Made by a program: the position numbers and the translations under genes. The notes under the pieces were generated by a model. That model did no database searches. It was not told the origin of the DNA and saw nothing but the letters and a program-made list of their open reading frames with translations. This document shows positions 9,865 through 19,391 of a stretch of DNA of 64,000 nt, one piece after another; within the stretch, counting starts at the first letter, position 1, and every line of letters starts with the position of its first letter. The stretch comes from Marivivens sp. LCG002 (GTDB lineage Bacteria; Pseudomonadota; Alphaproteobacteria; Rhodobacterales; Rhodobacteraceae), in NCBI RefSeq assembly GCF_030264275.1, contig NZ_CP127165.1:1104001-1168000 (forward strand), read 5' to 3'.

Positions 9865-10182
9865 TCAGATCATCACGCCGATGGCGCGCAGCTCGTGGAT
9901 CAAGCTCGCGTCCCCCGCACACTCGGATTTCAGTTGATCGAAGCGGATGCGCAACCGATCCTTCTCCACCCCCGTGCAATCGTTCCAAGATCGCCCCTGA
10001 AGCGCCATTTCCAAGGCATAATAGCCGATGAAATGCGGTCGAAGGCCGTTTTGCAGCATCTTGCCATAGGCCGCGTGCGCGCCGATGGCGCGGAGCTCTT
10101 CGCTCGTGCGGATGCCCGCCGCGATAAGCTGGCCTGCAACGGCGTCACCGATGCCCTTTATGGTGGTCAGATCCGATTCCAT
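9865..10182 (-). CDS. TfoX/Sxy C-terminal-domain protein
   Basis: This 105-residue protein matches the stand-alone TfoX C-terminal domain: a helix-hairpin-helix-like start (LTTIKGIGDAVAGQLIAAGIRTSEELRAIG), then GLRPHFIGYYALEMALQGRSW. In gamma-proteobacteria full TfoX regulates competence; the isolated C-terminal domain is common in alphaproteobacteria with no set role. It lies 9 bp downstream of the hybrid kinase gene on the same strand and may be co-transcribed. No competence genes are nearby. Confidence 0.8.
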   Translation of the reverse strand: MESDLTTIKGIGDAVAGQLIAAGIRTSEELRAIGAHAAYGKMLQNGLRPHFIGYYALEMALQGRSWNDCTGVEKDRLRIRFDQLKSECAGDASLIHELRAIGVMI

Positions 10183-10191
10183 GCAAAGAGC

Positions 10192-12852
10192 TTAAACTTT
10201 TGCGGGCGTTCCGCCATGGGATTTCACCGAAGGAGCGGCGCCGAACACCGCTTCGGCTTGATCGGGGTGGTTCTTGTAATAGCCCCACAGGAAGCCGGTA
10301 AGCTGTTTCACTTCAAGAGGCTTGGGCAGAACGATCGTCGCACCTGCTTCAAGGAAGTCATGCATCTCGTCGCCCACCGTGGCCGCCGTCAGACCGATAA
10401 TCGGTTTGTCGAAACCGTCCGACCTGAGCTGCGCACAAAGTTCGTCCCCCGCCATTTGCGGCATAAAGAGATCGCTGATGATGAGGTCGGGCTCATAGCT
10501 CTTGAGCACGTCGAGCGCCTGAAGCCCGTTGCCCGCGACCTTGATGTCCTTGACGATCTTGCGAAGGCGGCTTTCGACAACCTGCGAGACAAGTCGGTTG
10601 TCCTCGACCAAGAGCACCTTGATGCGGTTGAGGTTGAAGCGCGGGTCGACGGCATCGCCTTCGGCGATTTCGGCGGCAGGGACATAGAGCGGGGCGGGGA
10701 TCGAAATGCGATAGCCTGCGCCGCCTTCGACGGGGCTGAAATATTTGACCGAACCGCCCAGCACCTGAGCCGAGATTTTGACGATGTAAAGACCGAGACC
10801 GCTTCCGTCGACGCGGTTGCGGGGATCAACCTCGCCGCGCTGGAACGGCTCGAAGAGACGCTCGATCTGGTTGTCGGCGATCCCGACGCCGTTGTCGGTG
10901 ATGGTCCAGACCGCATGTTCGATCCGCCGCTCGCCGACTTCTTCGGTGGAATAGCTGATCTTGACGCGTGAGCCCCCCGAATGGACGATCGCATTGCGCA
11001 GGACGTTTCCAAGGATCTGCTTGATCCGCGTCGAGTCCCCGATCCGTGCGTCCTGAGCGCCGCTGCCGAAATGAAGGCTGATGTCGAAACCCGCGTCCCG
11101 CGCCTGAAAGGCAAAGGTGTTGCGAACCGAGGTGGTGATCTCTTCGGCGTTGAAGGGCTTGAGGTTCACAGGAAGGTTCTTTTCGGGGTTCACCGCTTGG
11201 CGCATGTCGTTGAGCACGTTCAAGAGATGGTCCGTCGCGTCGCGTAGGTTCTGCTTGGTCGCTGCCACGGCGTCGTTGCCTTCGAGATCGTCGATAAGCA
11301 TCGAAATGACGGCTGCGGGGCTTCTGATTTCATGCGAGATGATCGAGAACATCTGGGTCATCTTTTCCGAACGGTATTCAAGCTCGTCCAGCGTCTCCGA
11401 GAGGACCTTTTCGTTGTTGTGCTCCGCCGTCACGTCGATGGCCAGACCATAGACCATCGGCTGGCCGTTGCTGTTGATCTCGTTCCACAAGAACAGACGG
11501 ATGTAGAAAACATCGTCTTGTTCCATGTGTTTGAAGCGCGCCAGAATATCGCCTGTCTCGTTCGGACCGTAATAGAGGATATTGCGCAGCTCGGTCTGTT
11601 CTTCTCTGGGGAAGCGCTGCATGAGCGTGCCAAGGTCCATCTTGGGCGGGGCGTCGAAGATCTTTTGGGTCACAGCGTCGAACCTGATCTGGCGGGCATC
11701 GACATTGACCGCAAAGAGACCGACGTTGGCAAAGTTGCGCACCGCATTGAGGCGGCGCAGACTCGAATTGCGTTGTTGATTGACGTGGCTCGAATAGCTT
11801 CGGAACGTGAGGTTGAGACCCGCCAGAGCCACCACCAGCGTCGCATAGGTCAGAATGGATTTGTCGATGTCGCTGATCGGCGGCGCGCTTCCGATCGCAT
11901 AGCCCGTCAGACCCGTGAAGAGCGACATACCGATAAGAATTGCCAGCGGCGCGAATTTGATGTTCGCTGCCTGTGCGACAATCGCGATGATGAGCGCGAT
12001 TTCAAGTTCGGGAAGGACCGTAAAACCCAATCTGTGAGCCACGACATAAACCACAAAGATACTCGACAGGACGAGGATCTTCGGCAGATAGGAGAGGCGC
12101 GGGCGCTGGATCATGGCGATGAGAAAGGCCGTCGCGGTCACACCGCCCAAGGCGATCCGCCGATAGGCCAGCGACCAGAGCGCATCGTCGAACCCGAAAG
12201 CCGCGCGAAGGTCAGCGGCAAAGACAGTGGCGGATTTCTGGATGAACAGCACCGCAAGAAAGAACAGCGTCGTAAAGACGATCTGTGTCGCGACCGCCGC
12301 CACGAGATCGATCTTGATCGGAGAGCTGTATTTCTTGAGTTCGCTGAAAAGCGTCCGGATCAGCACGACGGTTGCCAAACAGATCCCGACATTGAGCACG
12401 AACAGGAACGTGACGAGTTCGCTCTTCGAGAGCCCGTTTTCTACGGGGGGAGGAAAGCTCCAGATGTCGAAGAGGAGCGGGGTGAAATAGGTGAAGGTGT
12501 AGGCGACAAAAAGCAGATGCCAGAGCCTGAGCGGAAAAACCACGGCTCCTGCGACAAGAACGATATGCGCCCCGCTGGGAAGAAGGCCAAGCGCAAGATT
12601 GTCGGTATAGAATTGGCTTCCGCCAAAGGTGATGCAGAGTTGCCAGAACGCGATCACGATGAACGAATAGAGCGAAAGCTTGACCGTATCGACTTCGAAC
12701 GCACGCCGCATTCCGTCGATCTGCGACATCTCGAAATCACGGAAGACGAAGTTGTCACCCAAAATCCGACCGAGCTCGATACTGTTTGGTAACTTGGGCC
12801 CGCGTTTTTCATTTGGGGAGGTGGACGCCTGCAATTTCGACCTTTCCGGCAT
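10192..12852 (-). CDS. Hybrid sensor histidine kinase with multi-spanning membrane sensor and receiver domain
   Basis: The 886-residue protein has about eight to ten membrane helices between residues 55 and 345, a PAS-like stretch (about 370-480), a DHp domain with phospho-acceptor His507 in SIISHEIRSPAA, and a HATPase domain (NVLRNAIVHSGG N-box, DNGVGI and GSGLGLYIV). A C-terminal receiver follows, with phospho-acceptor Asp794 in IISDLFMPQMAGDE. It is a full hybrid kinase; a partner HPt protein is not adjacent. The stimulus is unknown. The upstream Shine-Dalgarno GGAGGG is 22 nt from the ATG, with an inverted repeat between them, so the start is either unusually controlled or lies at a later Met (residue 42). 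It is divergent from urtA. Confidence 0.9.
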   Translation of the reverse strand: MPERSKLQASTSPNEKRGPKLPNSIELGRILGDNFVFRDFEMSQIDGMRRAFEVDTVKLSLYSFIVIAFWQLCITFGGSQFYTDNLALGLLPSGAHIVLVAGAVVFPLRLWHLLFVAYTFTYFTPLLFDIWSFPPPVENGLSKSELVTFLFVLNVGICLATVVLIRTLFSELKKYSSPIKIDLVAAVATQIVFTTLFFLAVLFIQKSATVFAADLRAAFGFDDALWSLAYRRIALGGVTATAFLIAMIQRPRLSYLPKILVLSSIFVVYVVAHRLGFTVLPELEIALIIAIVAQAANIKFAPLAILIGMSLFTGLTGYAIGSAPPISDIDKSILTYATLVVALAGLNLTFRSYSSHVNQQRNSSLRRLNAVRNFANVGLFAVNVDARQIRFDAVTQKIFDAPPKMDLGTLMQRFPREEQTELRNILYYGPNETGDILARFKHMEQDDVFYIRLFLWNEINSNGQPMVYGLAIDVTAEHNNEKVLSETLDELEYRSEKMTQMFSIISHEIRSPAAVISMLIDDLEGNDAVAATKQNLRDATDHLLNVLNDMRQAVNPEKNLPVNLKPFNAEEITTSVRNTFAFQARDAGFDISLHFGSGAQDARIGDSTRIKQILGNVLRNAIVHSGGSRVKISYSTEEVGERRIEHAVWTITDNGVGIADNQIERLFEPFQRGEVDPRNRVDGSGLGLYIVKISAQVLGGSVKYFSPVEGGAGYRISIPAPLYVPAAEIAEGDAVDPRFNLNRIKVLLVEDNRLVSQVVESRLRKIVKDIKVAGNGLQALDVLKSYEPDLIISDLFMPQMAGDELCAQLRSDGFDKPIIGLTAATVGDEMHDFLEAGATIVLPKPLEVKQLTGFLWGYYKNHPDQAEAVFGAAPSVKSHGGTPAKV

Positions 12853-13361
12853 AGCTATACTTCAACGTAGTATACCCTCCAAACCGAGGGATGTGATGGA
12901 TATTTTGTATATTAATATATCCTAAAGAGTATATCGGACCGAGCCGTCGCGCGAGCAAAGACCCGCGGTGCATGTAACGTGCCAGACCATGCAGTCCTTA
13001 ACGGCATGACTCGGGAGATGTTCAGGGGGATCAATTCGGACAGTTTGAAGCATGATTGCGACAGGGGCATCGAAGCGTCGCACAATCTTTAGGCGATATC
13101 TGGTAAATCGACCGTTTTTAAGGCGGTGACCCTGAAAACAACGCTTATTTATTAATCGATAGATTGCAGGTCGGGCGAGAGTAATCGCAGATTGCTGGTG
13201 CGAGATCATCGCTCAAGAGCCGCGGGGGGCCACATCCTGGCAGATACCGACCCCCACGCGACAACAGCAAAAAATGCTGCGCCCCTTCATAGCGCATCCG
13301 ACCGAATGTTGCATAGCGTTCGTTGGACCTGTGACGTTGCGTAGCGGAAAACGGGGAACAC
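12853..13361. other. 509-bp intergenic region between the hybrid kinase and urtA
   Basis: No convincing gene is present. On the kinase side there is an inverted repeat (12856-12874) and an AT-rich stretch with ATATATCCTAAAGAGTATATC (12915-12935) that resembles elements at 35919-36038. On the urtA side there is CAGCA-AAAAA-TGCTG (13265-13279). I saw no sigma-54 promoter (TGGCAC-N5-TTGCW) and no tRNA. Small open frames here have no coding character. Confidence 0.5.
12856..12880 (-). promoter_or_regulatory. Shine-Dalgarno separated from start codon by an inverted repeat
   Basis: On the minus strand GGAGGG (12880-12875) is followed by TATACT-7 nt-AGTATA (12874-12856), then GCT and the kinase ATG (12852). 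Folding the 6-bp hairpin would bring GGAGGG to a workable distance from the start codon. It could equally be a DNA operator. Seen directly; function is inference. Confidence 0.35.
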
Positions 13362-14648
13362 ATGTTCAAGAAACTTTCTCTTTCTGCTCTTTCGACTGCT
13401 GCCATTATCGCGGGCGCCGGCTCGGCCATGGCGCAAGATTGTCCGATCAAGGTTGGCGTGCTGCATTCGCTTTCGGGGACGATGGCGATTTCCGAAACCA
13501 CTCTCAAAGACACGATGCTCATGCTCGTCGAGCAACAGAACGCCAAGGGCGGCCTCCTCGGTTGCGAGCTTGAAGCCGTAGTTGTCGATCCCGCATCCGA
13601 CTGGCCGCTCTTTGCGGAAAAAGCCCGCGAGCTGCTCACCGTGCACGAAGTGGACGTGATGTTCGGAAACTGGACTTCGGTATCGCGTAAATCGGTTCTT
13701 CCCGTGATCGAGGAACTCAACGGACTTCTGTTCTATCCCGTCCAGTACGAGGGCGAGGAATCGTCCAAGAACGTCTTCTACACCGGCGCTGCCCCGAACC
13801 AGCAGGCTATCCCTGCGGTCGATTACTTCCTCGAAGAACTCGGCGTTGAAAAGTTTGCGCTGCTTGGCACCGACTATGTCTATCCGCGCACCACGAACAA
13901 CATTCTGGAAAGCTACCTGCAGTCCAAAGGCATTGCCGCCGAAGACATCTTTGTGAACTACACGCCCTTTGGCCACTCGGACTGGGCGACCATTGTGTCG
14001 GACGTCAAGGCGCTTGGCGCGGATGGTAAATCGGTCGGCGTGATCTCGACCATCAACGGCGACGCCAACATCGGCTTCTACAAAGAACTCGCCGCCCAAG
14101 GCGTTTCGGCCGAAGACATCCCCGTGGTGGCCTTCTCGGTCGGTGAAGAAGAGCTTTCGGGTCTCGATACCTCGAACCTCGTCGGTCACCTTGCCGCTTG
14201 GAACTACTTCATGTCGGCAGAAACCCCCGAGAACGAGGCCTTTATCTCGGCTTGGCACGAGTTCATCGGTGATGAAGCCCGCGTGACCAACGACCCGATG
14301 GAAGCGCATTACATCGGCTTCAACATGTGGGCGAACGCTGTGACCGCAGCAGGCACCACCGATGTCGATGCCGTTCGCACCGCGATGTATGGTCAAGAGT
14401 TCCCGAACCTCACGGGCGGCACTGCTGTGATGAACGTGAACCACCACCTCTCCAAGCCTGTTCTGATCGGTGAAATCCGCGCAGACGGCCAGTTCGACAT
14501 CATCTCGCAGACCGCAGAAGTGGCGGGTGACGCTTGGACCGACTACCTCCCCGAGAGCGCTGTTCTGATCTCGGATTGGAAGGACCTTGGCTGCGGTATG
14601 TACAACACCGAAACCCAGACCTGTGTTCAGCTGACCTCGAACTACTAA
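13362..14648 (+). CDS. urtA: Urea ABC transporter, periplasmic substrate-binding protein
   Basis: UrtA captures urea (or short amides) in the periplasm for UrtBCDE. It has a Sec signal peptide (MFKKLSLSALSTAAIIAGAGSAMAQ, cut near residue 25). The mature start DCPIKVGVLHSLSGTMAISETTLKD is typical of UrtA, as are NWTSVSRKSVLPVIEELNGLLFYPVQYEGEE and VYPRTTNNILE. The 428 residues are normal. It heads urtABCDE. A hairpin follows the gene and probably lowers downstream expression relative to this abundant protein. Confidence 0.95.
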   Translation: MFKKLSLSALSTAAIIAGAGSAMAQDCPIKVGVLHSLSGTMAISETTLKDTMLMLVEQQNAKGGLLGCELEAVVVDPASDWPLFAEKARELLTVHEVDVMFGNWTSVSRKSVLPVIEELNGLLFYPVQYEGEESSKNVFYTGAAPNQQAIPAVDYFLEELGVEKFALLGTDYVYPRTTNNILESYLQSKGIAAEDIFVNYTPFGHSDWATIVSDVKALGADGKSVGVISTINGDANIGFYKELAAQGVSAEDIPVVAFSVGEEELSGLDTSNLVGHLAAWNYFMSAETPENEAFISAWHEFIGDEARVTNDPMEAHYIGFNMWANAVTAAGTTDVDAVRTAMYGQEFPNLTGGTAVMNVNHHLSKPVLIGEIRADGQFDIISQTAEVAGDAWTDYLPESAVLISDWKDLGCGMYNTETQTCVQLTSNY

Positions 14649-14658
14649 GACCCCAAAG

Positions 14659-14690
14659 GGCAGGGGGCGTGCGTCGCTCCCTGCCTGTCT
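14659..14690 (+). terminator. Attenuating hairpin between urtA and urtB
   Basis: GGCAGGG (14659-14665) pairs with CCCTGCC (14679-14685), with a 13-nt loop, followed by a pyrimidine-rich TGTCTCTTCCTCTTC stretch. It is a weak terminator or RNA-stabilising hairpin in the 95-bp gap. Such elements often give the binding protein more transcript than the permease genes. Confidence 0.6.
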
Positions 14691-14743
14691 CTTCCTCTTC
14701 GTAATACCCCCTCGCGGCCCTGCCGCCCCCAAGGAGAGCGCTC

Positions 14744-16678
14744 ATGTTCCGCGCCCTTATGATCGCTTGTGCCCTGAGCCTCGGTGCTCTTTCGGCCGCA
14801 GCGCAAGATCTTCAGTCCCTTCTCCAAACCCACGCAGACGAGGTCGCCAAGCCCTCGCGTCGATCCGTCGAAGTGGTGGTGCAGGATCTCGCCCAAAGCG
14901 GGCTCGAGGCCGCGCCCGAGTTTCTTCTGCGCTGGCAGAACAAAGATGTTTACCAAAGCAAAACGGACGGGCTTTTCTACTATGTGGCGGGAACGGACCC
15001 GCTCACGCTCGTCGACATCGAAACGGGCCAAGAGGTCGGCACCGCCGACAAGCGCGACCTTGAACAGCTCAAACCCAATGCAGGCGTGCGCGGCGTCCTA
15101 GGGAGCGCACTCGTCCAGTTCCAACTGTCCGACCCCGATCCATCGACGCGCACGGCGGCGCTCGACTCGATCGCGCGCGACCCCAGTGCAGAGCAACTCG
15201 CGCCGCTTGCCGCCTCGATCGAAGGCGAAACGGATACCGCGATCCTTGCCCGCAAAACGCGCCTTCTCGACATTGTCACCGCACGCTTTGGCGATGACAC
15301 CGAAATGCGGATCACCGCAATCGAGCGGCTGTCGCAAGACGTGAGCGTGGATGTGCGTGCCGTCTTCAACCAGCTTCTGGTGTCCACCGATGGCGTTGCG
15401 GCCACCGCGCCCGAAGGCAATATCGCCGCGATCCGCCGTGTTTCAAAGGACATGGACGCCGAAACCGCCTATGCCGAGCTTGCCGCCGCAGGTCTGGCGC
15501 AGCCGCGCATCACGCCCGAGGCGCTCAAGGCGGCCCTTGTTGCCAATATCGTCGAGGGCCAAGTGGCGGGCATTCCGGTGCACCAGCTCGATACCGAAGA
15601 GGCAAGGATCAAGGCATACTCCGCTTTGGCCGAAGTCGGTCTTGTGCCGCCCTTTGTCACCGACGAGGTGCGTGATGCGGCCATCGCCTCGCATGTCTTT
15701 TATACCCAATACGCCGAGCCTGATGCCGAAGTGACGGCCGCTGCGCTTGATGCGCTGAACGGGATCGAAACCCGCGTGGGGCTGATGCAGATGGCAGACC
15801 TGACGCTTGACGGTCTGTCGCTTGCCTCGATCTATTTCCTTGCGGCCATCGGTCTTGCCATCACCTTTGGCGTGATGGGCGTGATCAATATGGCCCATGG
15901 CGAGTTCATTATGATGGGCGCCTATACGGGCTATGTGATCCAGCAGGTGATCCCCGATTATACCATTTCGATCCTCGTCGCGCTCCCTGTGGCCTTTGCC
16001 ATCACCTTTGCGGCGGGCGTGACGATGGAGCGTCTGGTGATCCGTCACCTCTATCACCGCCCGCTCGAGACGCTTCTTGCGACCTTCGGGATTTCCGTGG
16101 CTTTGCAACAGCTTGCCAAGAACATTTTCGGCACCCAAGCCCGTCCCCTGACGTCGCCTTCGTGGCTTGACGGGGCTTTGGTGTTCAATGATGTGGTCTC
16201 GATCAGCTATATCCGCATCGCGATTTTCGTCCTTGCTGTGCTCTTCCTCGGCCTGATCCTTTATATCCTCAAGCGCACGCGTCTCGGTCTTGAAGTGCGC
16301 GCCGTAACCCAGAATCCGGGGATGGCGGCTTCGATGGGGATCAATCCCGATCGGATCAACATGCTCACCTTCGGCCTTGGGTCGGGGATCGCAGGGATCG
16401 CAGGCGTCGCCATCGGTCTTTATGCCAAGGTCACTTCGGAAATGGGCGCGGACTATATCGTCCAGTCCTTTATGACCGTGGTTGTCGGCGGTGTCGGCAA
16501 CGTCTGGGGCACGCTGGCAGGCGCCTCTCTGATCGGCTTCCTGCAAAAGGGGATCGAATGGTTCAACCCGTCGAACACGCTGGCGGCCCAGACCTATATG
16601 ATCCTCTTCATCATCATCTTCATCCAATTCCGGCCCCGCGGCATCGTCGCACTCAAGGGCCGCGCAGCAGGGAACTGA
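14744..16678 (+). CDS. urtB: Urea ABC transporter, permease
   Basis: UrtB is one of two LivH/LivM-like membrane subunits of the urea transporter. The 644 residues include a signal peptide (about 1-21) and a long periplasmic alpha-helical, HEAT-like N-terminal region (about 22-350), which is usual for proteobacterial UrtB. The LivH-type permease domain follows, starting LDGLSLASIYFLAAIGLAITFGVMGVINMAHGEFIMMGAYTGYV. Later landmarks are EVRAVTQNPGMAASMGI and VVGGVGNVWGTLAGA, which belong to the EAA-like loop. It is 95 bp after urtA and 4 bp before urtC. Confidence 0.93.
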   Translation: MFRALMIACALSLGALSAAAQDLQSLLQTHADEVAKPSRRSVEVVVQDLAQSGLEAAPEFLLRWQNKDVYQSKTDGLFYYVAGTDPLTLVDIETGQEVGTADKRDLEQLKPNAGVRGVLGSALVQFQLSDPDPSTRTAALDSIARDPSAEQLAPLAASIEGETDTAILARKTRLLDIVTARFGDDTEMRITAIERLSQDVSVDVRAVFNQLLVSTDGVAATAPEGNIAAIRRVSKDMDAETAYAELAAAGLAQPRITPEALKAALVANIVEGQVAGIPVHQLDTEEARIKAYSALAEVGLVPPFVTDEVRDAAIASHVFYTQYAEPDAEVTAAALDALNGIETRVGLMQMADLTLDGLSLASIYFLAAIGLAITFGVMGVINMAHGEFIMMGAYTGYVIQQVIPDYTISILVALPVAFAITFAAGVTMERLVIRHLYHRPLETLLATFGISVALQQLAKNIFGTQARPLTSPSWLDGALVFNDVVSISYIRIAIFVLAVLFLGLILYILKRTRLGLEVRAVTQNPGMAASMGINPDRINMLTFGLGSGIAGIAGVAIGLYAKVTSEMGADYIVQSFMTVVVGGVGNVWGTLAGASLIGFLQKGIEWFNPSNTLAAQTYMILFIIIFIQFRPRGIVALKGRAAGN

Positions 16679-16682
16679 ACCG

Positions 16683-17900
16683 ATGTTGACAAAGTTCCTC
16701 ACCCGCAACCCCTCGACGCTCTGGTTCCTTCTGGCGCTTGCGGTCTTTACGCTTGGCGTGACCGTGCTCTCCGAATCGACGGGGGCAGGGCTCATCTCGA
16801 CCTCTTTTGTCAAAACTCTGGGCAAGACCCTGTGTCTGTGTCTCATCGCCATCGCGATGGATGTGGTTTGGGGCTACTGCGGTATCCTCAGCCTTGGGCA
16901 TTTCGCCTTCTTCGGGATCGGCGGCTATGCCATCGGCATGTGGCTGATGTATGCCCGCACCGAGGAGATCGTCGCAGGCTCGCTCACCCAAGGTGCGCTC
17001 CCCGCCACGCCGCAGGAGCTTTCCGACGCCATCGGCACCCAGATCTTCGGGGTTGTCGGCTCGTCCGAATTCCCGCTGATCTGGTCCTTTGCCGATAGCC
17101 TCGGGCTTCAGCTTCTCGCCATCCTGATCGTTCCGGGGCTCTTGGCGCTGGTCTTCGGCTGGCTTGCCTTCCGAAGCCGCGTGACGGGGGTTTACCTCTC
17201 GATCCTGACCCAAGCGATGACCCTCGCGCTTTCGCTTTATCTCTTTCAGAACGACAGCGGGTTGCGCGGGAACAACGGCCTTTCGGGGCTCCAGAATATT
17301 CCCGGCCTTGCCCACATCGGACAGGATGTCCTCTCGGTCTGGTTCTTCTGGGCTTCGGCGCTGGCGCTCGGTCTCGGGTATGTGTTCTTCGCCTTCATTA
17401 CCTCGGGCAGGATGGGCAGCGTGATCCGTGCCATCCGCGACGACGAATCCCGCGTGAGGTTCCTTGGCTATCACGTTGAAACCTATAAGCTCTTTGTCTT
17501 TACGGTAACTGCGATGGTCGCCGGTGTCGCGGGCGCTCTCTATTACCCGCAGGCAGGCATCATCAACCCCGCCGAAATCGCTCCTATCGCCTCGATCTAT
17601 CTCGCGGTTTGGGTCGCCATCGGCGGGCGCGGACGGCTTTACGGCGCTGTCATCGGTGCGGCCTTTGTCTCGCTCCTGTCGTCGTGGTTCACAGGCGGGA
17701 GCGCCCCCGACATCAATCTCGGATTTTACGTGATCAAATGGACCGATTGGTGGCTGGTGCTGCTTGGGCTCTCCTTTGTCGCGGTCACGCTTTTCTTCCC
17801 CAAAGGGATCGGCGGTCTCTTCGATTATGTCGCGATCAACAGGCAGGGGGATTTCGGCCCCGATGACGGCGCATGGCGTCAAGAGGAGGGTCAGCCATGA
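16683..17900 (+). CDS. urtC: Urea ABC transporter, permease
   Basis: UrtC is the LivM-like second permease. Its 405 residues have about nine to ten membrane helices. Family landmarks are DVVWGYCGILSLGHFAFFGIGGYAIGMWLMY near the start, LRGNNGLSGLQNIPG, SGRMGSVIRAIRDDESRVRFLGYHV (the ATPase-contact loop) and YPQAGIINPAEIAPIASIYLAVWVAIGGRGRL. The TGA overlaps the urtD ATG (ATGA at 17897-17900), so the two are coupled. Confidence 0.94.
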   Translation: MLTKFLTRNPSTLWFLLALAVFTLGVTVLSESTGAGLISTSFVKTLGKTLCLCLIAIAMDVVWGYCGILSLGHFAFFGIGGYAIGMWLMYARTEEIVAGSLTQGALPATPQELSDAIGTQIFGVVGSSEFPLIWSFADSLGLQLLAILIVPGLLALVFGWLAFRSRVTGVYLSILTQAMTLALSLYLFQNDSGLRGNNGLSGLQNIPGLAHIGQDVLSVWFFWASALALGLGYVFFAFITSGRMGSVIRAIRDDESRVRFLGYHVETYKLFVFTVTAMVAGVAGALYYPQAGIINPAEIAPIASIYLAVWVAIGGRGRLYGAVIGAAFVSLLSSWFTGGSAPDINLGFYVIKWTDWWLVLLGLSFVAVTLFFPKGIGGLFDYVAINRQGDFGPDDGAWRQEEGQP

Positions 17901-18637
17901 GCACTTTGTTGGAAGTTTCGGGCATCTCGGTGACCTTCGACGGATTTCGCGCGATCAACAACCTCTCGCTCCAGATCGGCCAGCCCGAGCTGCGCGCCGT
18001 GATCGGTCCGAACGGGGCGGGCAAGACGACCTTTATGGACATCATCACCGGCAAAACCAAACCCGACGAAGGGCGCGTTTTGTGGGGCGAGCGGTCCGAA
18101 AACCTCCTCGGGATGAGCGAGAGCCAGATTGCCCGCGCGGGCATCGGCCGCAAGTTCCAGAAACCCACCGTCTTCGAGGCGCAAAGCGTGCGCGAGAACC
18201 TTGCGATGGCCCTAAAGGGGGATCGTGGCCCCTTTGCCGTGCTGTTCTATCGCCGTTCGGCACAGGATGCCGCGCGGATCGAAGAGCTTGCGCAGGAAAT
18301 CGGACTCTTCGATCACCTCGACCGCCCCTCGGGGGAGCTTTCGCACGGGCAAAAGCAATGGCTCGAAATCGGGATGCTTCTTGCACAGGACCCGCGGCTG
18401 CTGTTGGTCGATGAACCTGCCGCAGGGATGACCCCCGCCGAGCGCGAGCAGACCACCGATCTTCTGGTGCGGGCGGCCCGAACGCGGGCGGTGATCGTGG
18501 TGGAACATGACATGGAATTCGTGCGCCGCCTCAATTGCAAGGTCACAGTCCTTCACGAAGGCTCGGTCCTTGCCGAAGGCTCGCTTGACCATGTGACCAA
18601 GAACCAGGACGTGATCGACGTCTATTTGGGGCGCTAA
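17897..18637 (+). CDS. urtD: Urea ABC transporter, ATP-binding protein
   Basis: UrtD is the LivG-like ATPase of the urea transporter, 246 residues from the ATG at 17897, preceded by GGAGGG. Walker A is GPNGAGKTTFMD, the signature region is GELSHGQKQWLEIGMLL (SHGQ, typical of UrtD), and Walker B is LLLVDEPAAGMTPAE. The switch histidine is in VVEHDMEFV. A longer frame from 17873 is inside urtC and lacks a better ribosome site. One base separates its stop from the urtE ATG. Confidence 0.94.
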   Translation: MSTLLEVSGISVTFDGFRAINNLSLQIGQPELRAVIGPNGAGKTTFMDIITGKTKPDEGRVLWGERSENLLGMSESQIARAGIGRKFQKPTVFEAQSVRENLAMALKGDRGPFAVLFYRRSAQDAARIEELAQEIGLFDHLDRPSGELSHGQKQWLEIGMLLAQDPRLLLVDEPAAGMTPAEREQTTDLLVRAARTRAVIVVEHDMEFVRRLNCKVTVLHEGSVLAEGSLDHVTKNQDVIDVYLGR

Positions 18638-18638
18638 G

Positions 18639-19334
18639 ATGCTGGAAATAAAAGACCTCACTCTCAAATACGGCCAGAGCCAAATTCTCAACGGCATTTC
18701 CATGACGGCCAAGCCCGGTCAGGTGACGGCGGTGATGGGCACCAACGGGGTGGGCAAAACCTCGCTGCTCAAGGCGATTGCAGGGCGTCACCCCTATGCG
18801 GGGGGCACGATCACGCTCGATGGCAAACCGCTCGATCATCTGAGCGCTTTCGGGGCTGCGCGGGCGGGGATCGCCTATGTGCCGCAAGGACGCGAGGTGT
18901 TCCCGTTGATGACGGTGCAGGAAAACCTCGAAAGCGGGTTTGCGTGCCTTCCCAAGTCGGAGCACAAGGTGCCCGATAGGATCTTCGACCTCTTTCCGAT
19001 CCTCAAGGATTTCCTCCATCGGCGCGGCGGGGATCTTTCGGGCGGCCAGCAACAGCAATTGGCGATTGCGCGGGCGTTGATCACAAGGCCGCGGGTGTTG
19101 CTGCTGGACGAGCCGACCGAAGGGATCCAGCCCAATATCATCCAGCAGATCGGCCGCGTGATTGCGCAGCTTCGGGACGAGGGCGAGATTGCGGTGGTGC
19201 TGGTCGAACAGTATTTCGACTTTGCCTTTGGTCTTGCCGACGAGTTCTATGCCGTCAATCGCGGCGAGGTCGTTTTGCACGAGCCCAAGGCCAAAATCGA
19301 TCGCGCGCGGCTTCTCGAGCGGGTATCGATCTAG
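18639..19334 (+). CDS. urtE: Urea ABC transporter, ATP-binding protein
   Basis: UrtE is the LivF-like ATPase that pairs with UrtD, 231 residues. Walker A is GTNGVGKTSLLKA, the signature is DLSGGQQQQLAIARAL, Walker B is VLLLDEPTEGIQPNI and the H-loop is VVLVEQYFDFA. EGIQPNIIQQIGRVI is characteristic of UrtE. It ends the urt operon. No urease genes (ureDABCEFG) follow in the window, so urea breakdown must be encoded elsewhere. Confidence 0.94.
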   Translation: MLEIKDLTLKYGQSQILNGISMTAKPGQVTAVMGTNGVGKTSLLKAIAGRHPYAGGTITLDGKPLDHLSAFGAARAGIAYVPQGREVFPLMTVQENLESGFACLPKSEHKVPDRIFDLFPILKDFLHRRGGDLSGGQQQQLAIARALITRPRVLLLDEPTEGIQPNIIQQIGRVIAQLRDEGEIAVVLVEQYFDFAFGLADEFYAVNRGEVVLHEPKAKIDRARLLERVSI

Positions 19335-19391
19335 CGGCTTGATCTTGGTTCTGCGGTGCAGCACTCTGGCCTCATCGGCTTGGAGTATGTG

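Noticed and set aside
13200-13361. Sigma-54/NtrC promoter for urtABCDE
   Set aside because: No TGGCAC-N5-TTGCW sequence and no GCAC-N-GTGC NtrC pair could be placed.
13145-14732. Two minus-strand open frames crossing the urtA region
   Set aside because: They overlap a clear signal-peptide-bearing UrtA, and their translations show no recognisable domain.
19356-19391. Earlier start for the CoA-transferase
   Set aside because: The ATG at 19392 has GGAG at six bases; the upstream codons overlap the urtE trailer and lack a site.
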